64,000 bases of DNA from Acidobacteriota bacterium (GTDB taxonomy: Bacteria; Acidobacteriota; Blastocatellia; Pyrinomonadales; Pyrinomonadaceae). The DNA is taken from the NCBI GenBank assembly GCA_003223025.1, contig QHXR01000001.1, forward strand, positions 756,248 to 820,247, in the 5' to 3' direction. Positions 7,686-17,053 of this stretch are shown here, one piece after another (the first letter of the stretch is position 1; each line of letters starts with the position of its first letter). The notes under the pieces are model-generated. The model had not been told where the DNA came from. It saw only the letters and a program-made list of their open reading frames with translations, and searched no databases. Position numbers and translations under genes: made by a program.

Positions 7686-9929
7686 ATGGACATCCTATCC
7701 TCGCTAAATCCGCAGCAGGTCGAAGCAGTAAAAAACACTGAAGGACCGCTCTTAATTCTCGCCGGTGCCGGCTCCGGCAAGACGCGCGTGATCACCGTTC
7801 GCATCGCTTATCTGATCTCGGAGAAGCAAGTGGAGCCGCGAAACATTCTCGCCGTAACCTTCACGAACAAAGCCGCCGGCGAAATGCGTGCACGTGTCGA
7901 AGATCTGCTAAAAGATCAGACTCGTCGATCGTTTCCGCTCATCGCGACGTTTCACAGTCTCTGCGTTCGGATCCTTCGACAAGACATCGAGAAACTAAAC
8001 GAAGGCTACAAAAAAACGTTTACGATCTACGACACCGACGACTCTCAGAAAGTTATCAAGGCTTGCATAAAAGATCTCGGATTGGATGAAAAGCAAGTCG
8101 TGCCGCGTGTCGTCAGGAACGCGATCAGCGCCGCGAAAAACCGGGGTGAAGACGTCGAGCTCTTCTCGTCACGTGTCGAGATGACGGACGAGAAACGTGC
8201 TTCGACGGCGAAAGTTTTTCGGATGTACGAAGAGCGACTCCGAGTCGCGAATGCGCTTGACTTCGATGATCTCCTCATCAAAACCGTGCGGCTTTTGCGA
8301 ACGTCGCCGGAAGTTCGTGAGAAGTATAACGATCGCTTCAAATACATTCTCGTCGACGAATACCAGGACACGAACTCGCTGCAGTTCGCGATGATAAATT
8401 ACCTCACCGAGAAGCAGCAGAACATCTGCGTCGTCGGCGACGATGCGCAAAGCATCTACGGATTTCGGCAGGCGGATATCAAGAACATTCTCGACTTTGA
8501 ACTGCATTTTCCGAATGCGAAAGTCATCTTGCTCGAGCAAAATTATCGGTCGACGCAAACGATCCTCGACGTCGCGCATGCGATCATCGAGAACAACGTC
8601 AATCAGAAAAAGAAGAAACTCTGGACGGCGAACGAAGGCGGCGAGCGGATCTATTATTACCAGGCGAGCGACGGAGATGCTGAAGGAAGATTCGTCGCGT
8701 CGAAGATCGAAGAGCATCGTCGGAAAAATGCGAATGAGCGAATCGCGGTTCTTTATCGCACGAATGCGCAGTCGCGTGTGTTCGAAGAATCGCTGCGCCG
8801 ACTTCGGATCAAGTACAACATCGTCGGCGGTTTTTCGTTCTACGAACGAGCCGAAGTAAAGGACATCATCTCGTATCTGAAACTCGCGCTGAATCCGTCG
8901 GATGACGTCGCGCTTCTTCGAGTTCTGAACACGCCGCCGCGAGGCCTTGGAAAAACTTCGATCGACGAACTGCAGTTTCAGGCGAAGGACCTGGGCGTCC
9001 CGCTTTGGGAAACCATCGCCATGCTGACGGATAAAATGTCGGGAGTGAATTCGTCGCTTACGCCGCGGGCGAGAGAAGCCATGCGTGGTTTCAAAGCCAT
9101 CATCGAAAAACTTCAGAAGGCGGCGGGTGAGACTGAAGCGAACGGCAAAGTCTCGGATGCCGTGATTGCGGCGATCGATGACACGGGTTATTCGCTGATG
9201 CTTCGATCGGAAAATACGGACGAATCAGAAGCTCGACTCGAGAATCTCGAAGAGCTCGTGAATGCGGCTGTCGATTACGACAACTCCGATGATGTCGGAT
9301 TGCGTGACTTCATCGATCACGCGGCGCTCACGGCCGACACTGACAAGTACGACCGCAATGCCGGCGTGACCTTGATGACGGTGCATTCGGCGAAGGGATT
9401 GGAATTTCCCGTCGTATTTCTCGTGGGACTTGAAGACGGCGTGTTTCCGCATTCGCGGAGCTTGAACGACGACAAGGAAATGGAAGAAGAGCGTCGACTC
9501 GCGTACGTCGCGATCACTCGCGCCGAAAAGATCTTGTACGTTACGCATTCGATGCGACGTCGCGTGTACGGCGAAGAGATGGCCGCCGAACCATCGCAAT
9601 TTCTGAATGAGATGCCGCTCGAGCTGATCGAAGATCTTTCATGGGGCTCGTCGTGGTTGTCGTTTGCACGCGGTTCGACGGCGACCGCGAATCGAGCTGC
9701 CGCGAGCGCGCTTCGCGGCGAAAAGCCAACCTTCACGAAGCCGAAGAATCTTTACACCGGAAAAACCTACAACAGTTCCGAAGCGATCGCGGAGTTTTTC
9801 AAGAAGAAAGATGGCGGCGAACAGACTCCATCTCTGAAGCCGACTGACGCAACATCGAAACCTCCGCTATCAGGCTTCGATAAACTTAGATCCCAAATCC
9901 TTTGTTCCCGGCTCGCATGTTCGTCATGA
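7686..9929 (+). CDS. pcrA: DNA helicase PcrA/UvrD (superfamily 1); C-terminus out of frame
   Basis: A 3'-5' DNA helicase for repair and replication-conflict resolution. Motifs run in order: Walker A GAGSGKT near residue 28, the TFTNKAAGEMRAR segment, VDEYQDTN (Walker B), GDDAQSIYGFRQAD, QNYRS, then MTVHSAKGLEFP and LAYVAITRA in the second RecA half. The ATG at 7686 begins MDILSSLNPQQ, the usual N-terminus. The reading frame departs from the family near 9880 and stops at 9929. The expected C-terminal Tudor-like domain is intact in another frame to 10056. The helicase core is complete, so the protein could work without its tail, but a sequencing or assembly indel is equally possible. Confidence 0.93.
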   Translation: MDILSSLNPQQVEAVKNTEGPLLILAGAGSGKTRVITVRIAYLISEKQVEPRNILAVTFTNKAAGEMRARVEDLLKDQTRRSFPLIATFHSLCVRILRQDIEKLNEGYKKTFTIYDTDDSQKVIKACIKDLGLDEKQVVPRVVRNAISAAKNRGEDVELFSSRVEMTDEKRASTAKVFRMYEERLRVANALDFDDLLIKTVRLLRTSPEVREKYNDRFKYILVDEYQDTNSLQFAMINYLTEKQQNICVVGDDAQSIYGFRQADIKNILDFELHFPNAKVILLEQNYRSTQTILDVAHAIIENNVNQKKKKLWTANEGGERIYYYQASDGDAEGRFVASKIEEHRRKNANERIAVLYRTNAQSRVFEESLRRLRIKYNIVGGFSFYERAEVKDIISYLKLALNPSDDVALLRVLNTPPRGLGKTSIDELQFQAKDLGVPLWETIAMLTDKMSGVNSSLTPRAREAMRGFKAIIEKLQKAAGETEANGKVSDAVIAAIDDTGYSLMLRSENTDESEARLENLEELVNAAVDYDNSDDVGLRDFIDHAALTADTDKYDRNAGVTLMTVHSAKGLEFPVVFLVGLEDGVFPHSRSLNDDKEMEEERRLAYVAITRAEKILYVTHSMRRRVYGEEMAAEPSQFLNEMPLELIEDLSWGSSWLSFARGSTATANRAAASALRGEKPTFTKPKNLYTGKTYNSSEAIAEFFKKKDGGEQTPSLKPTDATSKPPLSGFDKLRSQILCSRLACSS

Positions 9930-10056
9930 GAAATATGGAACCGGCCTCGTGCTCAGGCGCGAAGGAAGCGGCGATAACGTCAAACTGACGGTGAGCTTTC
10001 CCGGTTATGGGCAAAAGAAGCTCATCGAAAAATACGCCAATCTTGAAAAGGCATAA
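9880..10056 (+). other. pcrA: C-terminal domain of PcrA in the shifted frame
   Basis: Read in the frame offset by one base, this stretch encodes DPKSFVPGSHVRHEKYG and then FPGYGQKKLIEKYANL before TAA at 10054-10056. This is the short beta-barrel tail of PcrA/UvrD that contacts RNA polymerase. A single-base insertion (or two-base loss) between about 9860 and 9890 would rejoin it to the helicase. Confidence 0.85.
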
Positions 10057-10126
10057 AGGTTGCTTCACCCGACTTTGTACCGAATAGTTGTATCGATTCA
10101 GGTCATACTTTGAGGAGGGCAAGGTC

Positions 10127-11032
10127 ATGAATGAAGTTAAGGATGGACTCGTTTTGTTAGCCGGAATCGTTGTTACAGCGATTCTTGTCGCCGCCGGCTG
10201 TCAGCCGCCGCCGGCAAATACGAACTCGACGGCAACGAACGCCACGATCGTCAACACGAACTCTAACGCAAATTCGAATTCGAACTCGACTGTAACGTCG
10301 GGCACGATCACAACAAGCGAGCCCGATCAATATCAGGCGAACATAAAGCTCACGCTCGAAACGCTGGGTGATCAAAAGGCGAGCACTCCGCCGATCGGAG
10401 CAATGGTCGCGAGATCCGGTGCTGACCGTGTGATGGAGTTCACTCTGCCGACGAACGAGAAAGTTATCTACCTCGATAAAGGCGGAATGAATTACGTGAT
10501 CCTGCCCAACCGCAAACAGTACGCTGAGCTGACGAAGGAAGCAGTCGGCTTCGAAGTGCGCCGCCTCATGATGCCCGAGCAGATAGTGCAGCAGGTGAAA
10601 GCGATTCCGGGAATCAGACTCGTCGGCGAGGAAACGTCCAACGGCCGCACGGTCGTGAAATACGCTTACAGCGGGACGGCGAATACCGGAACGCAAGCGG
10701 GAACGGTCGGGACCGAGTCGTACGTTCTCGTCGATAAAGAAACGAGCCTGCCGATTCGAAGTGAAACTGTTTCACAATCGCAGAGCGGCGGAAATGTTCA
10801 AGGTGTAAACGGCCTTCGGATGGTGACCGAGATGACGGACATCAAGACGACGCCCGACGCGAGTATTTTTACGCTCCCGTCCGATTTCCAGAAGATCGAC
10901 TCGGAGCAGGTCAAGGCTCAAGTCAATTTGATTTTCAATGCAGCTGCCGCGATCGTCGGTCAGTTAATTAATCAGGCCAAGGCTCCGGCACCTTCACCGA
11001 GCGCGTCGATGTCGGCGTCACCGGCGAGATAA
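10127..11032 (+). CDS. Exported lipoprotein, DUF4412/LolA-like fold suspected
   Basis: A 301-residue protein with a long hydrophobic N-terminus ending in the lipobox LVAAGC (Cys near residue 25). A low-complexity Asn/Ser/Thr linker follows. From about residue 75 the alternating beta pattern (GADRVMEFTLPTNEKVIYLDKGGMNY) resembles DUF4412 or outer-membrane lipoprotein-carrier folds. It ends in a Pro/Ser/Ala tail. The ATG at 10127 follows a strong GAGGAGG site. The next gene starts three bases after its stop, so the two form an operon. Periplasmic, membrane-anchored; ligand unknown. Confidence 0.75.
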   Translation: MNEVKDGLVLLAGIVVTAILVAAGCQPPPANTNSTATNATIVNTNSNANSNSNSTVTSGTITTSEPDQYQANIKLTLETLGDQKASTPPIGAMVARSGADRVMEFTLPTNEKVIYLDKGGMNYVILPNRKQYAELTKEAVGFEVRRLMMPEQIVQQVKAIPGIRLVGEETSNGRTVVKYAYSGTANTGTQAGTVGTESYVLVDKETSLPIRSETVSQSQSGGNVQGVNGLRMVTEMTDIKTTPDASIFTLPSDFQKIDSEQVKAQVNLIFNAAAAIVGQLINQAKAPAPSPSASMSASPAR

Positions 11033-11035
11033 AAA

Positions 11036-11755
11036 ATGGGAAGACTTGTCATCGGACTCCTGATCGGGATCGTGCTCGGCGGAGTATTCGTTTTTTACTT
11101 CTTTGTCGGCGTGCCAAAGGGCGTCATCGCCCCGGGTACGCCGATACAGCCGCCCGATCCCAACGGATCGCCGGCCGGGACAGCGCAGATCGTACTTCGC
11201 CAGCCGTTTCTAAACGAGGCATTGACTACGATATTTCAGGACATGAACCCGCCGGCGTTCCCGCTCAGTGAACCGTCGGCAGACTGCGAAGGACGGATCA
11301 CGGTCCAGAAAGAGGGAAGCGGAGTGCAGACCGGAGTGAGCTTCGACAACGAACACATCTCGGCTCCGCTTGCATTCACCGGAAGCTACGCATCGCCCGT
11401 CGGATGTCTCAGATTTTCTGGATGGGCTCAGTCGAATTTCGAGATGCGATTCGACCAGCAGAATCAGACGGTCTTTGGTCAGTTGAATGTCGAGACGGTA
11501 AATCTCGATGGAGTGAATCCGGTTGTATCCGCCCTCGTGACGCCGCTCGTGCAGTCGACGCTAAACACGCGGGTCAATCCGATAAGAATTCTCGACGGTC
11601 GTCAGATCGCTGTGAATCTCCCGGTCGTTGCGGCCAACGGAAATCTGCAGGCGAAGGTCACCGATGTCCGCGCTGAGGTGAAAGATAAAGCCCTGAACCT
11701 ATACGTCATTTACGACTTCGCGGGCGGACCGTTGACGGTTACGCCATCTAATTGA
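11036..11755 (+). CDS. Membrane-anchored extracytoplasmic protein, 239 aa, unknown
   Basis: An uncleaved-looking N-terminal helix (residues 3-25, LVIGLLIGIVLGGVFVFYFF) anchors a periplasmic beta-rich domain. Two Cys residues (DCEGR and VGCLRF) could form a disulfide. The C-terminal half, with repeated VNL and NPIRILDGRQIAVNLPV segments, faintly resembles lipid-binding DUF2993/LmeA-type proteins. That is a guess from the strand pattern. Its start lies three bases after the upstream lipoprotein stop, so the pair probably act together at the envelope. Confidence 0.7.
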   Translation: MGRLVIGLLIGIVLGGVFVFYFFVGVPKGVIAPGTPIQPPDPNGSPAGTAQIVLRQPFLNEALTTIFQDMNPPAFPLSEPSADCEGRITVQKEGSGVQTGVSFDNEHISAPLAFTGSYASPVGCLRFSGWAQSNFEMRFDQQNQTVFGQLNVETVNLDGVNPVVSALVTPLVQSTLNTRVNPIRILDGRQIAVNLPVVAANGNLQAKVTDVRAEVKDKALNLYVIYDFAGGPLTVTPSN

Positions 11756-11772
11756 TTCTTACAGCGTTCTTA

Positions 11773-11989
11773 AGCTCGCGAAGCGAGCGACGGCGTAGAG
11801 CCCCGAGTGGAGCGAAGCGAAACCCGGGGTCAGGATGTAACAAGAGGTGCGAGCTCGCGAATGCGAGCGACGGACGTGATAGGCATTTGATCCGCCGCTC
11901 GCTACGCGAGCTGGATGTATAAACGCAAACACCCCGGGTTTCGCTTCGCTCCACCCGGGGCTTTATGCCGTCGCTCGCATTCGCGAGAT
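11773..11989. repeat. Large inverted repeat, arms about 58 bp
   Basis: The left arm (11773-11830) and right arm (11931-11989) are near-complementary. They share the words GCGAAGCGAAACCCGGGG and GCGAGCGACGGC, and a further GCGAGCGACGG copy lies at 11853-11873. This accounts for most of the 336-base gap (11756-12091) between genes. Nothing else is recognisable there. Confidence 0.8.
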
Positions 11990-12091
11990 TAGGAATGCTC
12001 CGGATCGTGGCACACGCGAAAATATTCTTCCGGTCCCGCGAATCACATGAACCTTGACACCACTCGCACTTTCATCGAAACTCGACCTCGG

Positions 12092-12523
12092 ATGCGCAAC
12101 AAACTTTTCTTAATCGTAATAATTCTCCCGCTCGTTTTCGGATGCGGGTTGGTCGATCGAGCGCGGCAGGCAGCGACCGAAACGAAACCATCGAATTCGA
12201 ATGTCGCTACGATTCCGGTGAATATTAATTCTAATAAGAGTCTCACCGAAACAGCCGTCGATGCCGCGGTCGGTGAAAAGACGATTGGAATTGCAGAGTG
12301 CGACGAGGCGCTCGAACTACTGACGGCTCAAGCGGACGATCCGGATGACAGTTTCGTCACGAAGGCAGTCAAGAAGACCGCGCTGAATACGTTCCGGGAT
12401 CACGTGAAGCGAAGCTTGGACGAGAGTAAAACCGATAAGAAGGAGCTCACAAAATTCTGCAGAGAATTCAGAGACAATTTGGTTGATTCGAAGACTGCGG
12501 AGAATACGAACACCAAACATTAG
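12092..12523 (+). CDS. Small hypothetical lipoprotein
   Basis: A 143-residue protein starting at MRNKLFLIVIILPLVFGC, a type II signal peptide with lipobox Cys near residue 18. A Thr/Ser/Asn linker follows, then an alpha-helical charged domain with two Cys (ECDEALE and KFCREF). These are spaced as in small helical periplasmic proteins. No family recognised. An upstream in-frame ATG at 12047 would bury the signal peptide, so the start at 12092 is preferred. Confidence 0.65.
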   Translation: MRNKLFLIVIILPLVFGCGLVDRARQAATETKPSNSNVATIPVNINSNKSLTETAVDAAVGEKTIGIAECDEALELLTAQADDPDDSFVTKAVKKTALNTFRDHVKRSLDESKTDKKELTKFCREFRDNLVDSKTAENTNTKH

Positions 12524-12647
12524 TTTCTTGTTCCTAGTTTCTGGTTTCTAGTTTTGTAGCGAAAAAGGTTCAGGACCGATAACCTCGGTTCTGAACCTTT
12601 TAGCGTAAAACTAGCTAGAAACTAGAAACTCGGAACGAGAAACACTA
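12521..12647. repeat. Word-built inverted repeat enclosing a terminator hairpin
   Basis: Outer arms are made of CTAGTTTCTGGTTTC words and their inverse. In the centre (12562-12602) the words AAAAGGTTCAGGACC and GGTTCTGAACCTTTT form a strong hairpin. This could end transcripts arriving from both converging genes, the lipoprotein and frr. Confidence 0.8.
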
Positions 12648-13205
12648 AACACTCATGATGTCCTGCTCCTTGTGCTTGGCGAGCTCATCGATCTTTCCGA
12701 CAAACGTGTTCGTCAGCTTCTGGACTTCATCGAGGCCGGTCCGCTCGTCGTCCTCCGAGATAAGTTTGTCCTTGAGCATCTTCTTGAGCAGATCGTTCGA
12801 TGCATGACGAACATTGCGGACCGCGATGCGATGTTCTTCTGCGATCTCGTGAACCTGCTTCGCGAGCTGTTTGCGACGCTCTTCATTGAGAGCCGGAACC
12901 GGAAGTCTGATGACCTTTCCGTCATTCGAAGGATTCATCCCGAGATTCGCCGCGATGATCGCTTTTTCGACAGCGGTGACCTGCGAGATATCCCACGGCT
13001 GAATCGTCAGCATCTGCGGCTCGGGAACCGCGACTGACGCCATCTGACTCAGCGGGGTTGGCGTCCCGTAGTAATCAACCATCACGGTGTCGAGCAGTCC
13101 GACAGTCGCCCGCCCGGTCCGTACGTTCGAAAGCTTCCGTTTGAAATCCTCGACGACCGCGTCCATCTTCGGTTTTGTTTCGTTTGTTACAGTGCTAGCG
13201 CTCAT
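12645..13205 (-). CDS. frr: Ribosome recycling factor
   Basis: Releases ribosomes from mRNA after termination together with EF-G. Full length at 186 residues, with family segments NVRTGRATVGLLD, YYGTPTPLSQMASV, QPWD and RLPVPALNEERR. It is the last gene of the rplM-rpsI-rpsB-tsf-pyrH-frr run, 36 bases after pyrH. A converging hairpin-rich repeat follows. Confidence 0.98.
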   Translation of the reverse strand: MSASTVTNETKPKMDAVVEDFKRKLSNVRTGRATVGLLDTVMVDYYGTPTPLSQMASVAVPEPQMLTIQPWDISQVTAVEKAIIAANLGMNPSNDGKVIRLPVPALNEERRKQLAKQVHEIAEEHRIAVRNVRHASNDLLKKMLKDKLISEDDERTGLDEVQKLTNTFVGKIDELAKHKEQDIMSV

Positions 13206-13241
13206 ATCTAAATGTAGAAAGGCCTTCCGACCTATTCGATC

Positions 13242-13988
13242 TTATCCGGCAGGCTTAGAAGCCTGTCGTACTTCGCCGACGAGCGTTCCGATACTGGTGT
13301 CGCCGCCGACGGCCTTAATAATATTTCCTGCTTCGGTCATGTTGAAGACCATGATCGGAAGATCATTATCCATGCAGAGCGAGATCGCCGACGTGTCCAT
13401 GACCTTTAATTGCTTTTCGAGGACTTCCTGATATGAGATCCTCTCGAACCGCGTCGCAGTTTTGTCGAGCATCGGATCGGCGGAATAGATCCCGTCGACC
13501 TTCGTCGCCTTAAAGATGACCTCGGCCTGAATCTCCAGAGCTCGCAATGCCGCGGCCGAGTCGGTAGTAAAATACGGATTACCGGTTCCCGCCGCGAAGA
13601 TAACGACACGCTCTTTTTCGAGATGCCTCACCGCACGCCGACGGATAAAGGGCTCAGCAAGTTGCGGGATATCGATCGCAGACATGACCCGAGTCTGAAC
13701 CTTTAGTTGCTCGAGCGCGTCCTGAAGCACAACGGAGTTCATCACCGTCGCGAGCATGCCGATATAATCCGCAGCCGCACGATCCATGTTCCCCGCCGAT
13801 TTCGAAACGCCGCGGAAAATATTTCCGCCCCCGACGACGATCGCGATCTCCACACCCAAACCCTGGACCGCGGCGATCTCCCGCGCGACGGATTCCGCCA
13901 TCGCCGTGTCGATGCCGTAGTTCTGCGTGCCCATCAGGGCCTCGCCGGACAGTTTCAGGAGGATGCGTTTGAAGACAGGCTTTGCCAT
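13242..13988 (-). CDS. pyrH: Uridylate kinase
   Basis: Phosphorylates UMP to UDP in pyrimidine nucleotide synthesis; a hexameric amino-acid-kinase fold. Start [18 protein letters not shown] is chosen over an ATG five codons upstream, because those extra codons belong to the neighbouring repeat. Motifs: KLSGEAL (phosphate loop), [10 protein letters not shown], and the C-terminal [10 protein letters not shown] / NMTEAGNI nucleotide-site segments. 248 residues, typical. It sits between tsf and frr as in many bacteria. Confidence 0.97.
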   Translation of the reverse strand: MAKPVFKRILLKLSGEALMGTQNYGIDTAMAESVAREIAAVQGLGVEIAIVVGGGNIFRGVSKSAGNMDRAAADYIGMLATVMNSVVLQDALEQLKVQTRVMSAIDIPQLAEPFIRRRAVRHLEKERVVIFAAGTGNPYFTTDSAAALRALEIQAEVIFKATKVDGIYSADPMLDKTATRFERISYQEVLEKQLKVMDTSAISLCMDNDLPIMVFNMTEAGNIIKAVGGDTSIGTLVGEVRQASKPAG

Positions 13989-13989
13989 A

Positions 13990-14066
13990 GTCTCACGTCC
14001 CATGTCCCAAAAGTCCCAAGTCGAGTCCCGCTGACTTGGGACTCTGAGACTTGGGACAAGAGACTA
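13990..14066. repeat. Word-built inverted repeat between tsf and pyrH
   Basis: CCCAAGTC / GACTTGGG words repeat in both orientations, together with one GAGTCCCGC copy. The gap between tsf and pyrH consists of little else. Confidence 0.75.
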
Positions 14067-14726
14067 ACCTACCATCGATGCAACTTCCGCGGCGAAATCG
14101 TCGACCTTCTTCTCGATTCCTTCGCCCATCTTGTAGCGTGTGAAGCGGCGGATCGAGATGTTCTCTTTGATCGAGCCGACCTTCTCAGCTACAAGCTCAC
14201 CGACGGTCTTGCTTGGATCCTTGACGAAGGGCTGGTCGACGAGAACGTTGTCTTCGTAAAACTTGTTGAGTCGGCCTTCGATGATCTTGTTCAAAACTTC
14301 TTCAGGCTTATTCGCGTTCTTTGCGTCGTTCTTGAGCTGTTCGCGCATGATCTCGCGCTCTTTGTCGAGCTCGGCCTGCGGAACTTCTTCACGAGTCGCA
14401 TACCTCGGATCGGAAGCCGCGATGTGCATCGCGACATCCTTTACCAACTGCTGGAACTCTTCGCCGCGCGAGACAAAATCGCTTTCGCAATTGATCTCGA
14501 CGAGTACGCCGACCTTTCCACCCATATGGATGTACGATCCGACGGCGCCTTCAGCGGTTACGCGTCCGGCCTTCTTTCCGGCCGTCGCCATGCCTTTCTT
14601 TCTCAGGATCTCGACTGCTGCTCCCTCGTCGCCTGCGGCTTCGACCAAAGCGTTCTTGCAGTCAACCATTCCTGCCCCTGTTTTCTCTCGCAGCGACTTT
14701 ACCGCGCTTGCTGTTACTTCTGCCAT
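14064..14726 (-). CDS. tsf: Translation elongation factor Ts
   Basis: Nucleotide exchange factor for EF-Tu. At 220 residues it belongs to the shorter EF-Ts class. The N-terminal UBA-like segment [17 protein letters not shown] near residue 10 and the core motif [10 protein letters not shown] near residue 75 are diagnostic. The ATG at 14726 follows GAGGAATT; codons further upstream are repeat-derived. It lies 147 bases after rpsB, separated by a GAGTCCC-type hairpin. Confidence 0.97.
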   Translation of the reverse strand: MAEVTASAVKSLREKTGAGMVDCKNALVEAAGDEGAAVEILRKKGMATAGKKAGRVTAEGAVGSYIHMGGKVGVLVEINCESDFVSRGEEFQQLVKDVAMHIAASDPRYATREEVPQAELDKEREIMREQLKNDAKNANKPEEVLNKIIEGRLNKFYEDNVLVDQPFVKDPSKTVGELVAEKVGSIKENISIRRFTRYKMGEGIEKKVDDFAAEVASMVG

Positions 14727-14748
14727 ATAAAATTCCTCTGAAATTAAG

Positions 14749-14799
14749 TTTTGAGTCCCCGCTTTAGCAGGCTGGCCGCCTAAAGACGGGACTCGAAAC
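14749..14799. repeat. GAGTCCCGCC-family inverted repeat, copy 1
   Basis: GTTTTGAGTCCCC on the left and CGGGACTCGAAAC on the right flank an imperfect stem of CTTTAGCAGG / CCGCCTAAAG. It lies between rpsB and tsf. Related copies are at 15978-16033 and 51308-51371. Confidence 0.8.
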
Positions 14800-14873
14800 G
14801 CTAGTCTATAAAAATGCGTAGCCAATTCACCCGAAAGGAAAAAAGCCACGCATCAAAAAAAATGAAAATGTTT

Positions 14874-15908
14874 CTAGCTTGCCGCTGCTTCGTTGCTTTC
14901 TTTCGTTTCGGATTCGGTAGCTTCAGCAACCTTTTCCGAAGCCATCTTGTCGATCTCAGGGCGAACGTCGACATCCGTGCTCGCACCCGGTGCCTGAGCG
15001 GCATATGAACCACCGGCTGGATCTTCATGAGTCGCTTCAGAAGTCTCCCAGGTTTGATCCGCAACAGCGATCTCAGCGGAATCTTCTTCCGCATCGTCTT
15101 CGCCTTCACCTTCTTCATCGGGATCAGTGATACCCGCTTTTCGGAGGCTTGCCGCGATATCGATCTCTTCGTCCTCGACCTCCGGAGATTCTTCAACTCG
15201 GCCTGCTCCACCTTCGGTTCCAACCTGCTTTCCTTCGAGGATCGCGTCCGCGATTCGCGAAGCGAACAGACGGATCGCGCGAAGTGCGTCGTCGTTTCCG
15301 GGGATGACCTGATCGATGCCCTCGGGCGAGCAGTTCGTATCAACGACCGCGACGATCGGGATGCCGAGGCGATTAGCTTCCTTCACCGCGATATCTTCTT
15401 TCCGAACATCGATGACAAACATCATGTCGGGCGGTCCGCCCATTTCCTTGATGCCGGCGAGGTTCTTCATCAGGCCTTCGTGCTCGCGATCAAGCTTGAG
15501 ACGCTCTTTCTTCGTAAGCATCTCCATGCGGCCGTCTTCGCGCATCGTCTCAATTTCCTTGAGCTTCGCGATCGACTTCTGAACCGTCTGATAGTTCGTT
15601 AGGAGACCACCGAGCCAGCGGTTGTTCACATAGTACTGTCCGCAGCGTTCGGCTTCCTCTTTGATAGCGTCCTGTGCCTGACGCTTGGTGCCGACGAAAA
15701 GAACTTTTTGATTCGGGCGCTCGGTGAGTGATTCGGTAACGTAGTTCAGCGCATCGCGGAACAATTTCTGAGTCTTCTGCAGGTCAATAATATAAATGCC
15801 GTTGCGCTCGCCAAAGATGTACTCCTTCATCTTGGGATTCCAACGGCGGACCTGGTGACCAAAGTGAACTCCTGCTTCCAAGAGTTCTTTCATCGTAACT
15901 GTAGCCAA
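14874..15908 (-). CDS. rpsB: Ribosomal protein S2 with long acidic tail
   Basis: Small-subunit protein S2. The first 230 residues match the family closely ([52 protein letters not shown]). The protein is 344 residues long because about 100 extra residues follow the usual end. They are dominated by Asp/Glu/Ala/Ser ([13 protein letters not shown]) and are probably disordered. The start is a TTG at 15908, eight bases after a clear AGGAG; the ATG five codons in lacks one. Acidic tails on S2 occur in several phyla, but their role is unknown. Confidence 0.97.
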   Translation of the reverse strand: MATVTMKELLEAGVHFGHQVRRWNPKMKEYIFGERNGIYIIDLQKTQKLFRDALNYVTESLTERPNQKVLFVGTKRQAQDAIKEEAERCGQYYVNNRWLGGLLTNYQTVQKSIAKLKEIETMREDGRMEMLTKKERLKLDREHEGLMKNLAGIKEMGGPPDMMFVIDVRKEDIAVKEANRLGIPIVAVVDTNCSPEGIDQVIPGNDDALRAIRLFASRIADAILEGKQVGTEGGAGRVEESPEVEDEEIDIAASLRKAGITDPDEEGEGEDDAEEDSAEIAVADQTWETSEATHEDPAGGSYAAQAPGASTDVDVRPEIDKMASEKVAEATESETKESNEAAAS

Positions 15909-15977
15909 AATTTATCTCCTTGGTTATGTACTCGACGAGGCGTGGTGTGACCAAAGGTGCCTCGTCAATGGTTTTTA

Positions 15978-16033
15978 GTTTTGAGTCCCGCCTTTAGGCG
16001 GCAAATCAGCCGCCTAAAGGCGGGACTCAAAAC
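15978..16033. repeat. GAGTCCCGCC-family inverted repeat, copy 2 (perfect)
   Basis: A perfect 25-base-pair stem (15978-16002 with 16009-16033) and six-base loop, beginning GTTTTGAGTCCCGCC. It lies between rpsI and rpsB. This is the best-preserved copy of the dispersed family. Confidence 0.9.
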
Positions 16034-16038
16034 ATCGA

Positions 16039-16431
16039 TTAACGTTTCGAGAACTGGAACCGCTTACGTGCGCCCTTCTGACCGTACTTCTTACGTTCTT
16101 TCTGTCGCGGATCGCGTGTGACCAGTCCGGCCTTTTTCAAAGTCGGACGGAGGTCGGCGTTGAATTCCATCAACGCACGCGTGATTCCGTGACGAACCGC
16201 TCCTGCCTGACCTGCCGTACCGCCACCATCGACGTTCACGAGGATGTCGAACTTGCCTGCGGTGTCGGTGAGGCTAAGCGGCTGACGGATGATCATCCGC
16301 AGAGCTTCGTTAGGGAAGTAAGTATCGAAAGTGCGGCGATTGACAATGATCTCGCCTGAGCCCGGACGCAGGTAAACGCGTGCTGTCGAAGTCTTTCTGC
16401 GGCCGGTCCCGTAATACTGAATGTCTGCCAT
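16039..16431 (-). CDS. rpsI: Ribosomal protein S9
   Basis: Small-subunit protein S9, 130 residues. The N-terminal [19 protein letters not shown] and the C-terminal basic tail [14 protein letters not shown], which reaches the P-site tRNA, are both intact. Encoded directly after rplM, the conserved pair. A word repeat of TTTTGGA units occupies the gap between the two. Confidence 0.98.
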   Translation of the reverse strand: MADIQYYGTGRRKTSTARVYLRPGSGEIIVNRRTFDTYFPNEALRMIIRQPLSLTDTAGKFDILVNVDGGGTAGQAGAVRHGITRALMEFNADLRPTLKKAGLVTRDPRQKERKKYGQKGARKRFQFSKR

Positions 16432-16435
16432 AGTT

Positions 16436-16505
16436 CAATTTTGGATTTTGGATTTTGGATTTTGGATTTGCTCGATCGCAAATCGAAAATCGAAATTCGC
16501 AAATT
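16436..16505. repeat. TTTTGGATT tandem words with partial inversion
   Basis: Four tandem GGATTTT units (16440-16470) are followed by AAATCGAAAATCG words, which pair loosely with them. The same unit reappears at 28456-28554 and, inverted, inside coaBC. Confidence 0.85.
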
Positions 16506-16938
16506 AGATTTCTATTGCTTCAGGCTTTTGCGCAAAGTGGCGATGATCACCGTCCGCGTAAACCTTTAATTTCTTAACCATCGCCTTGCCGAGCTTCGTC
16601 TTCGGGAGCATGCCTTTGACGGCGAGCTCGATGACCTTCTCGGGCTTCTTCTCGAACATTTCCTTTACGGTCGTTTCGCGAAGTCCACCCGGATAAAGCG
16701 TGTGGCGGCGATAGAGCTTCTGATCGTTCTTCGAGCCAGTAAAGACGGCCTTTCGGGCATTGATCACAACGACGTGATCGCCCATATCCATGAACGGCGT
16801 CCATGCCGGGTTGTTCTTACCGGAGATCATTCGAGCTACCTCAGTAGCGAGACGACCGACGGTTTTGCCCGAAGCATCAACGACATACCACTTACGATTT
16901 TCGGCCAAACCTTTTGCGCTCGGAAAATAAGTACTCAT
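16504..16938 (-). CDS. rplM: Ribosomal protein L13
   Basis: Large-subunit protein L13, 144 residues, starting [22 protein letters not shown]. Family segments include [35 protein letters not shown] and [12 protein letters not shown]. It is the first gene of the rplM-rpsI-rpsB-tsf-pyrH-frr run. An alternative ATG four codons upstream is not supported by conservation. Confidence 0.98.
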   Translation of the reverse strand: MSTYFPSAKGLAENRKWYVVDASGKTVGRLATEVARMISGKNNPAWTPFMDMGDHVVVINARKAVFTGSKNDQKLYRRHTLYPGGLRETTVKEMFEKKPEKVIELAVKGMLPKTKLGKAMVKKLKVYADGDHRHFAQKPEAIEI

Positions 16939-16982
16939 ATATACCCACACTGATAGCTATTTTCGCCAAAAAGCGAACTGAT

Positions 16983-17011
16983 AGAGTATCCAACCGAGTT
17001 GATTAGGTCAA
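16983..17011 (-). promoter_or_regulatory. Possible promoter of the rplM operon
   Basis: On the minus strand TTGACC (17011-17006) and TACTCT (16988-16983) are spaced by 17 bases, 45 bases before the rplM start. The -10 box is weak. Confidence 0.3.
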
Positions 17012-17053
17012 GGTCAGAGGCGGTATTTGCAGGTTTTGTATGAAATGAGGCTG

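Noticed and set aside
13707-14741. A 344-codon open frame on the plus strand across pyrH and tsf
   Set aside because: It is antisense to two well-conserved genes and has no ribosome site; codon bias alone explains it.
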